Shown here one piece after another: positions 46,572 through 50,859 of a stretch of DNA of 50,859 bases. The stretch covers positions 1 to 50,859 of IMG/VR virus record IMGVR_UViG_3300049259_000143, one strand, 5' to 3'. The DNA comes from a virus. The position numbers and the translations under genes are program-made. The notes beneath the pieces were generated by a model. The model was not told the DNA's origin and did no database searches. It saw nothing but the letters and a program-made list of their open reading frames with translations. Each line of letters opens with the position of its first letter. Position 1 is the stretch's first letter.

Positions 46572-46766
46572 TCACCGCCGCTTCCATCGCCTGCTGGTGA
46601 GGTGCCAACCGCCGCACCGCAGGCAGCGGTAGACCCGGCTTTCCCGCCTGCCTTCTCGACTCTTGCCGTCGCGGCGCAGGAGCGACCCCTTGATCTTGCA
46701 GGAGAGCAGGGCGTCCTTCGCGGCGTTTTCGTTGGGATACCGGATCTTCCGGCACGTCACGGTCAC
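46572..46766 (-). CDS. small basic Cys-rich phage/plasmid protein, 64 aa
   Basis: Starts at a GTG in a GTGA overlap with the 39-residue frame. MTVTCRKIRYPNENAAKDAL ... SRVYRCLRCGGWHLTSR is a very common small actinophage/plasmid protein type: an N-terminal helix that reads R-Y-x-N-E-x-A-A, then a CxxCGxWHLT knuckle. Likely nucleic-acid-binding. Role unknown. Confidence 0.75.
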   Translation of the reverse strand: MTVTCRKIRYPNENAAKDALLSCKIKGSLLRRDGKSREGRRESRVYRCLRCGGWHLTSRRWKRR

Positions 46767-46882
46767 GACGGCACCGAGCCCGGCGGTGAGGCTGCCACTC
46801 CGGTCGGTGATCCTTTGCGGTGGTCACGGTCGTGGACGTTCCCGGGTAGCGCATCCGGTGTTGGTTCGGGTTCTGTCCGCAT
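46763..46882 (-). CDS. tiny hypothetical protein, 39 aa
   Basis: ATG at 46882, frame MRTEPEPTPDALPGNVHDRD, stop at 46763 overlapping the GTG of the next gene. It would be the first gene of the minus-strand late region and lies 28 bases from a TGTCAAC repeat. The coupled stop-start is the main support. Confidence 0.4.
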   Translation of the reverse strand: MRTEPEPTPDALPGNVHDRDHRKGSPTGVAASPPGSVPS

Positions 46883-46909
46883 GTCGCGTCGCCTGTCTAC
46901 TCGCCACGG

Positions 46910-46926
46910 TGTCAACCGACGTCACA
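46910..46926 (-). promoter_or_regulatory. GTTGACA-type repeat before minus-strand operon
   Basis: Read on the minus strand: GTGACGTCGGTTGACA, two GTNGAC-like units 10 bases apart. It lies just upstream of the first minus-strand frame at 46882, where the promoter of the late region might be. Confidence 0.4.
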
Positions 46927-47061
46927 CCGGTGATCTATTCGGACACGATACGTCGGGTGCCCGCCGGGGTCGTCGCACCGGATTCCCTGTAGCCACAAGG
47001 GTGGTTTGCTTCCACAAGTTTTTTCTCGTGTGATCGGGGTGTTTGGGCAGGTCGCACCGAG

Positions 47062-47107
47062 TGTAAACCGATGTCAACCAAGTTAACGGCTGTTCACCGC
47101 GTTTCAC
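47062..47107. promoter_or_regulatory. array of five TGTNNAC-type units at 10-bp spacing
   Basis: TGTAAAC (47062), TGTCAAC (47072), GTTAAC (47082), TGTTCAC (47091) and TTTCAC (47102) follow one another at about 10-base steps, so all face the same side of the helix. The array ends 30 bases before the plus-strand module at 47137. It is the longest version of the motif seen at 4263, 6250 and 46910 and may be the master operator or an iteron-type site. Confidence 0.5.
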
Positions 47108-47136
47108 AATAGAACAGTCCGTGATTCCGTTCCCGC

Positions 47137-47442
47137 ATGGAACAGCCACGAGGCGCGCTCAGCAACGCCACCCCGGAAACCCTGCGAGACCTCGACCTCG
47201 CCGCGGCCACCACCGAGGAACTCCTCGCGTTCATGGCGCACATCGCCCGCACCCACGCCCTCACGAACTCCGTCGTCGGCCGCGTCACCGCCGAAGTGCG
47301 ATCCCGGGGAGGCATCAGCTTCCGCGACATCGAAGCCGCGACCGGAATCCCCATCGCCACCCTCAGCCGCTGGTCCGCCCCCTACAGCAACAGCACCCGG
47401 GGCGAGCCGACCGGCGGCGACAGCGAGGCAGGTGGCACGTGA
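47137..47442 (+). CDS. helix-turn-helix protein, 101 aa
   Basis: MEQPRGALSNATPETLRDLD begins a helical protein whose residues about 62-85 form a helix-turn-helix (GGISFRDIEAATGIPIATLS then RWS). First gene of the right-hand plus-strand module, immediately after the operator array, so it may be its regulator. No clear ribosome site. The following ATG overlaps its stop. Confidence 0.7.
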   Translation: MEQPRGALSNATPETLRDLDLAAATTEELLAFMAHIARTHALTNSVVGRVTAEVRSRGGISFRDIEAATGIPIATLSRWSAPYSNSTRGEPTGGDSEAGGT

Positions 47443-47678
47443 TGTCGACCTTCGAGGTGCTCGACCGGTTCGGCACCGCCGCCCTCATCCGCTTCGTCGC
47501 CGCGGTGACGCTGTTCCTCGCGCTGCACCTGCTGCGGATGCCGCTCGTGCAGGCGGCGCGGGCGCTGGAGGCCCTCATGCGCCGAGTCGACGGCTACGCC
47601 GTGCGGCAGGCCAATGAGGGCCCCGAGCAGCCGTGCCGACAGTTCGCCGCGGCGGAAGGAAGTGGTGGGAATGCGTAG
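47442..47678 (+). CDS. small membrane protein, 78 aa
   Basis: MSTFEVLDRFGTAALIRFVA continues with one membrane helix (AALIRFVAAVTLFLALHLL, about residues 13-31) and then an amphipathic helical tail. Overlaps the upstream stop by one base (TGATG) and the next gene by eight bases. Small membrane proteins like this are typical of actinomycete transfer regions. Function unknown. Confidence 0.6.
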   Translation: MSTFEVLDRFGTAALIRFVAAVTLFLALHLLRMPLVQAARALEALMRRVDGYAVRQANEGPEQPCRQFAAAEGSGGNA

Positions 47679-47931
47679 CTTGCGTGCCCGGATGGACGCC
47701 GAGAAAGCGGGCCTCACCACGGGACCGGAGGCGTGGAAATTCGTCACAACCTCCGACCGCCACCACGTCATGCGCAGCTGCGAGGACCGCTACAGCAGCG
47801 GCGGGCCCCAGGCCCTGTCGAACCGCAAGCGGTCGCTGCTCGGCAAACGCAAGCGCTCCATCTGGGACATCGCCGAGCTGTACGCCCTGGCGGTCGCGCT
47901 CCAGCGGATCCGGGGTGGTGCCGCTGGGTGA
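47671..47931 (+). CDS. hypothetical protein, 86 aa
   Basis: ATG at 47671 after GGAAGGAAGTGG. The product (MRSLRARMDAEKAGLTTGPE) contains WKFVTTSDRHHVMRSCEDRY and a basic run (NRKRSLLGKRKRSIWD). Soluble, helical and basic. No family recognised. A hairpin with T tract follows at 47939-47984. Confidence 0.6.
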   Translation: MRSLRARMDAEKAGLTTGPEAWKFVTTSDRHHVMRSCEDRYSSGGPQALSNRKRSLLGKRKRSIWDIAELYALAVALQRIRGGAAG

Positions 47932-47938
47932 GTAGTCC

Positions 47939-47984
47939 CCGGCCGGGCGCGGCGTTCTTGGCGGGACACGCGCCCGGCCGGTTT
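47939..47984 (+). terminator. stem-loop with short T tract
   Basis: CCGGCCGGGCGCG (47939-47951) is the exact complement of CGCGCCCGGCCGG (47969-47981), followed by TTTCCCC. A likely terminator or attenuator between 47931 and the transglycosylase gene at 48018. Confidence 0.55.
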
Positions 47985-48017
47985 CCCCAATCCCCTCGTA
48001 CGGAATCGGAGTGTCCA

Positions 48018-48545
48018 TTGTCTGCCCTTGGCAAGTGCGGCTGGGTGGTGCTCATCGTCGCGGTGATCGGCATGGCCACCGACGACGACAAGGGCACCGC
48101 TGCGGGTGCTGGCGGCGGTGGCGGTGCCGCTGGCGCGACCGGCTGCTCGGTGCCCGGGTACGGGTCGGAGCAGAAAACGAACGCCGCGATCACCGTGGCG
48201 GTCGGGAAGCGGATGAACATCCCCGAGTACGGCCAGGTCATCGCTGTCGCCACGGAGATGCAGGAATCCGGGCTCCGGAACCTGTCCTACGGCGACCGTG
48301 ACTCGCTCGGCGTGTTCCAGCAGCGCTGGACGCAAGGGTGGGGAAGCCCCGCACAGATCCGGAACGTCGACTACGCCTCCACCCAGTTCTATACGCACCT
48401 GATCCGGGTGCCGGGCTGGCAGGGGATGAGCGTCACCCAAGCCGCACAAGCCGTGCAGCACTCGGGATTCCCGGGCGCGTATGCCAACGACGAAGGTCCC
48501 GCCCGCCACATGGTCGCCGCCGTCAGCAACGCGACCTGCAACTAA
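48018..48545 (+). CDS. membrane-anchored lytic transglycosylase-like protein
   Basis: A 175-residue protein from the TTG at 48018 (GGAG six bases upstream). An N-terminal membrane anchor (KCGWVVLIVAVIGMA, residues 6-20) and a Gly/Ala linker lead to a lysozyme-like domain with ATEMQESGLRNLSYGDRDSL and GVFQQRWTQGWGSPAQI; E83 is the likely catalytic acid. This family is encoded in transfer regions of actinomycete conjugative elements, where it opens peptidoglycan for the transfer machine. Confidence 0.8.
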   Translation: MSALGKCGWVVLIVAVIGMATDDDKGTAAGAGGGGGAAGATGCSVPGYGSEQKTNAAITVAVGKRMNIPEYGQVIAVATEMQESGLRNLSYGDRDSLGVFQQRWTQGWGSPAQIRNVDYASTQFYTHLIRVPGWQGMSVTQAAQAVQHSGFPGAYANDEGPARHMVAAVSNATCN

Positions 48546-48582
48546 CGAAGCACACCAACAACATCGCAAGGAGTTATCTGAC

Positions 48583-48834
48583 ATGAAAACCGTACTTCAG
48601 ATCATCGGCTGGGTCGGCGTCCTGTTCTTCGGGTGGCTCACCTGGGGGGCGGTCGAAATGGCCGCGAAGGACCCGCTGCACTTCCAGGTTCTCGACCTGA
48701 AGACCGCGCTGATGATGGCTGGCGGGGTCCTCTTCTCGGTGATCGTCATCCTCGTCGGCAGGAAGATCGGCGGCGGCAAGAAGAGGTCCAAGCGGTCCGC
48801 GTCGCCGCTGCCGCTGGGGGGACTTCACCTCTGA
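48583..48834 (+). CDS. two-helix membrane protein, 83 aa
   Basis: ATG at 48583 after AAGGAG. Two membrane helices are clear: LQIIGWVGVLFFGWLTWGAV (about residues 4-23) and ALMMAGGVLFSVIVILVGRK (about 43-62), followed by a basic cytoplasmic tail (KIGGGKKRSKRSAS). Co-oriented with the transglycosylase gene. Probably part of a membrane complex of the transfer-like module. Confidence 0.65.
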   Translation: MKTVLQIIGWVGVLFFGWLTWGAVEMAAKDPLHFQVLDLKTALMMAGGVLFSVIVILVGRKIGGGKKRSKRSASPLPLGGLHL

Positions 48835-48838
48835 TCCT

Positions 48839-48876
48839 GGTGGCCCGGCCGCTGCGACCCCGGCGGCCGGGCCACC
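48839..48876 (+). terminator. 14-bp perfect hairpin, possible attenuator
   Basis: GGTGGCCCGGCCGC (48839-48852) pairs exactly with GCGGCCGGGCCACC (48863-48876). The following TTCC is a poor T tract, so it may reduce rather than stop transcription into 48916. Confidence 0.45.
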
Positions 48877-48915
48877 TTCCACCGTCCACACGCAACACGA
48901 ACAAGGAGCATTCAC

Positions 48916-49101
48916 ATGTCTAGGTGGTACACGGTGCGTTCCCTGGCCGAACTGCGATCCATGTCTGGCTCGGCGTCTTACTTCGATTGGCTCTACGCCT
49001 TGGGGGTGGCTGCGCGCCAGTTGGATATCGATCCGGGAGGGATTTTCGACCAGAAGACCGCTCGGGAACTGATCGATTGGGTTATCGCCAACGGTCGATA
49101 A
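48916..49101 (+). CDS. small protein, 61 aa, paralogue A
   Basis: ATG at 48916 after AAGGAGC. MSRWYTVRSLAELRSMSGSA ... YFDWLYALGVAARQLDIDPG ... DQKTARELIDWV is about half identical to the product of the next gene, so the two arose by tandem duplication. Soluble helical protein, no known domain. It may act as a homo- or heterodimer. Confidence 0.65.
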   Translation: MSRWYTVRSLAELRSMSGSASYFDWLYALGVAARQLDIDPGGIFDQKTARELIDWVIANGR

Positions 49102-49125
49102 CGGAGCACGGAAAGGAGCATCCGC

Positions 49126-49305
49126 ATGTCTGGGAAGTACACGGTGTACTCCGTGGCCGCCGCGCAATCCCTGCTCGACTCGACGCCTTACGACGACTGG
49201 CTCTACTGCCTGCGGATAGCTGCGCAGAAGTTGGGTGTCGACCCGAACAAAGCATTCGACAAGAAGACCGCCCGCCAGTTGGTCAAGTGGGTCAACAACA
49301 GCTAA
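49126..49305 (+). CDS. small protein, 59 aa, paralogue B
   Basis: ATG at 49126 after GAAAGGAGC. MSGKYTVYSVAAAQSLLDST ... YDDWLYCLRIAAQKLGVDPN ... DKKTARQLVKWV aligns without gaps to the preceding gene product; shared are YTV, the DWLY helix, DP and the KTAR helix. Divergence between the copies shows the duplication is not recent. Function unknown. Confidence 0.65.
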   Translation: MSGKYTVYSVAAAQSLLDSTPYDDWLYCLRIAAQKLGVDPNKAFDKKTARQLVKWVNNS

Positions 49306-49348
49306 CCGAGGCATTCACATTCGCCCTTCAGCAGAAAGGACACCTCGG

Positions 49349-49609
49349 GTGTCGAACACGAAAATCTTCACCATCGCGATTCTCGTGGGCGGGTGGACGG
49401 CCGCTATCGCACTGGCTGCCTACACGGTTCTCGTGCCGAACTCGGTGAGCGACGCGATCCACGACCACGGCGCACAGTCCACCGTCACCTGCGTCAACAA
49501 GTGGAACAACAGGCGAGACATCCATGACGTCACCGTCAGCGCCGACGTCGCCGCTGCCATGAGGGCCAACCTGCTGTACAGGCTCGACCTCGCCGGCTGC
49601 CCCAGCTAA
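49349..49609 (+). CDS. small secreted or membrane-anchored protein, 86 aa
   Basis: GTG at 49349 after AGAAAGGA. An N-terminal hydrophobic segment (IFTIAILVGGWTAAIALAAY, residues 6-25) is followed by a polar domain with two cysteines (STVTCVNKWNN ... AGCPS) that could form a disulphide outside the cell. Fits the transfer-like membrane module. No family recognised. Confidence 0.6.
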   Translation: MSNTKIFTIAILVGGWTAAIALAAYTVLVPNSVSDAIHDHGAQSTVTCVNKWNNRRDIHDVTVSADVAAAMRANLLYRLDLAGCPS

Positions 49610-49665
49610 ATCCCCGCTCAGGTACAGGCGAAACCGAAAAGATCACCCCAGGAGGGAACGAAGCG

Positions 49666-49944
49666 ATGAACACGAAAGCACGCACCCGCGGCCAGCGGGT
49701 CGCGCTGTGGACCGTGTACCACGTCCTCGAGATCGGCGGCGTCGTGGTGCCGATGGTGCTCGCCGCGATGTTCACCCACTGGTTCGCGCTCGTCAGCGCG
49801 ATCGTCGCCGCCGTGTGGGCGGTCATCGAGATCCGGGTAGCGCGGCGGGCCGCAGCTCTCCGCGCCACCCGCGTACCCGGCCAAATCACCACCGGCGATC
49901 GCGATCCGTCGACCGGTGACCGGACCACGGAGGTCGGGGCATGA
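49666..49944 (+). CDS. membrane protein, 92 aa
   Basis: ATG at 49666 behind GGAGGGAAC. Two membrane helices, YHVLEIGGVVVPMVLAAMFT and WFALVSAIVAAVWAVIEIRV (about residues 18-37 and 42-61), then a polar tail. The stop overlaps the start of the DUF2637 gene (ATGA), so both are probably made together and may interact in the membrane. Confidence 0.65.
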   Translation: MNTKARTRGQRVALWTVYHVLEIGGVVVPMVLAAMFTHWFALVSAIVAAVWAVIEIRVARRAAALRATRVPGQITTGDRDPSTGDRTTEVGA

Positions 49945-50859
49945 GCTGGGCAGACGAGCGGCGCGCCGACCAGGCCGCCAAACGCGAACAGGACCGGCTC
50001 GACGCCGACGCCGCCAGCGCCCGCCGCATCTCCGAACGCAACGCGCTCGCCGCACAGCAACGCAAAGACCAGGCCACACGCCTCGAACAGCAACGCAAGG
50101 ACAGCGACGAACGCCAGGCGCGCCGCGCGAGGCGGTTGAAAGCCATCCGCGCGTGGTTCGGTGCACACCGGGTGGACCTGCTGGTCTACCCGCTGGCGGT
50201 CGCCAGCGCCGTCATGGCGATCCCGTCGATGGCCGCCTACGGCGCCAAGGTGTACGGCAACACCACCGGCATGGTGCTGCCCGTGCTGTCCGAACTCGGC
50301 ATGTGGGCGTTCGCGCTGGCCGTGCAACTCGCCCGCCGCGACAGCGAGGACCGGCCGGTGTGGGCGCTGCGGCTGGGGGTGTGGCTGTTCGCCGGTGTCG
50401 CCTTCGCCTTGAACGTGCTGCACGGCCAGGAGCGCGGCTACGACGCGGGCATCGTCATGGGTGTCGCGTCGGTGGCTGGGGTGTTCGCGCACCAGCTGGT
50501 GACCGCGCCGCCGCGCCGGTCCCGCGCCGAGCGGGACACCGCACGCGCCGCCCGCCGGGAAACCCGGAAGCTCGCACAGGTGCGGCGCGCCGCGGTGCGT
50601 CACGCGGTCGCCGAGATCACCTCAGACGGCCGTGCGCGTCTCGTGTACGCGCCCGGCCGGTACCGGCTCAACTGGCGTGGCCGGGACCTCGAACCGGCGA
50701 CCGCGGCGGGGCTCCCGGAGCCCGATCCGATCGAGCGGGAAATCGACGCGGCGATGGTCGATCTCGACCGCGAGCTGATCGAGGTGCTCACCCTCGATTC
50801 GCCGTCGACCGGGGATCGATCCGAGCAGGGCGACGACACCCTCGGCGGCGGTTCGATCG
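49941..50859 (+). CDS. DUF2637 family membrane protein, partial (3' end outside window)
   Basis: The frame is open from the ATG at 49941 to the end of the window, 306 codons without a stop. Residues about 1-65 are a charged coiled coil (MSWADERRADQAAKREQDRL). Residues about 74-175 hold three to four membrane helices (VDLLVYPLAVASAVMAIPSM, VLPVLSELGMWAFALAVQLA, RLGVWLFAGVAFALNVLHGQ), the DUF2637 pattern. DUF2637 proteins are encoded in conjugative plasmids and AICEs of actinomycetes next to transfer and replication genes. The C-terminus is acidic and probably cytoplasmic. Confidence 0.8.
   Translation, partial: MSWADERRADQAAKREQDRLDADAASARRISERNALAAQQRKDQATRLEQQRKDSDERQARRARRLKAIRAWFGAHRVDLLVYPLAVASAVMAIPSMAAYGAKVYGNTTGMVLPVLSELGMWAFALAVQLARRDSEDRPVWALRLGVWLFAGVAFALNVLHGQERGYDAGIVMGVASVAGVFAHQLVTAPPRRSRAERDTARAARRETRKLAQVRRAAVRHAVAEITSDGRARLVYAPGRYRLNWRGRDLEPATAAGLPEPDPIEREIDAAMVDLDRELIEVLTLDSPSTGDRSEQGDDTLGGGSI

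Noticed and set aside
46243-46854. 203-codon version of the 107-residue gene
   Set aside because: The first 96 codons are a shadow of the small Cys-rich gene at 46572-46766.
1-50859. CRISPR arrays and tRNA genes
   Set aside because: No regularly spaced long repeats with unique spacers and no cloverleaf-like sequence with a TTCRA arm were noticed by eye.

Overview
The window is GC-rich DNA with actinomycete features: many GTG starts, GTGA/ATGA stop-start overlaps, a helix-turn-helix/DUF5753 regulator beside a DUF6879 protein, and a DUF2637 membrane protein. A host in or near the Pseudonocardiaceae (Amycolatopsis/Saccharopolyspora-like) is my inference. Most of the window is a temperate phage with a contractile tail. 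It reads as an integrated or integration-competent element, but no attachment site could be fixed and the right-hand end is not reached.

Layout. (1) 200-4670: regulatory and small genes. These are a divergent small gene, a 68-aa/DUF6879/XRE-DUF5753 operon, a frameshifted Sel1-repeat pseudogene, and a divergent pair around a dense array of CAAC-N3-GTTG palindromes. (2) 4664-6273: tyrosine integrase on the minus strand and a gene-free region with TGACCATGG repeats. (3) 6274-8758: plus-strand operon of small genes of unknown function. (4) 8759-9740: terminators, a short GntR-type wing-helix regulator with a two-copy operator, and a strong bidirectional terminator that closes the late operon. (5) 46880 down to 9748: one very long minus-strand late region. 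In transcription order it holds small zinc proteins, a PP-loop (PAPS reductase-like)/GNAT/ParB-like triad, small and large terminase, portal, a basic 28-residue-repeat protein, a 2H-phosphoesterase/MuF fusion, a protease-scaffold fusion, major capsid protein, connectors, tail sheath and tube, tail assembly chaperones with a -1 frameshift, tape measure, LysM baseplate protein, hub, a spike fused to a GH172/DUF2961 domain, gp25, gpJ, a cluster of tiny genes including an Acb2-like protein, gpI, fibres, and a lysis cassette (membrane proteins, Cys-peptidase-like protein, GH25 muramidase, holin). (6) 47137-50859: plus-strand module resembling actinomycete conjugative plasmids or AICEs (small membrane proteins, a membrane-anchored lytic transglycosylase, a DUF2637 protein running off the end).

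How the parts may work together. The head, neck, sheath and baseplate genes form a complete contractile virion. The spike fusion could cut arabinan in the wall of an arabinogalactan-containing host. The 2H phosphoesterase (if packaged with the MuF protein) and the Acb2-like protein could both blunt cyclic-nucleotide defence signalling. The PAPS-reductase-like/GNAT/ParB-like triad may modify DNA or counter restriction. TGTCAAC-type direct repeats with a 10-bp period occur at 4263, 6250, 46910 and 47062, in both arms, which suggests that the phage part and the conjugation-like part share regulation and belong to one element. All functional statements are from reading the sequence; no database search was run.
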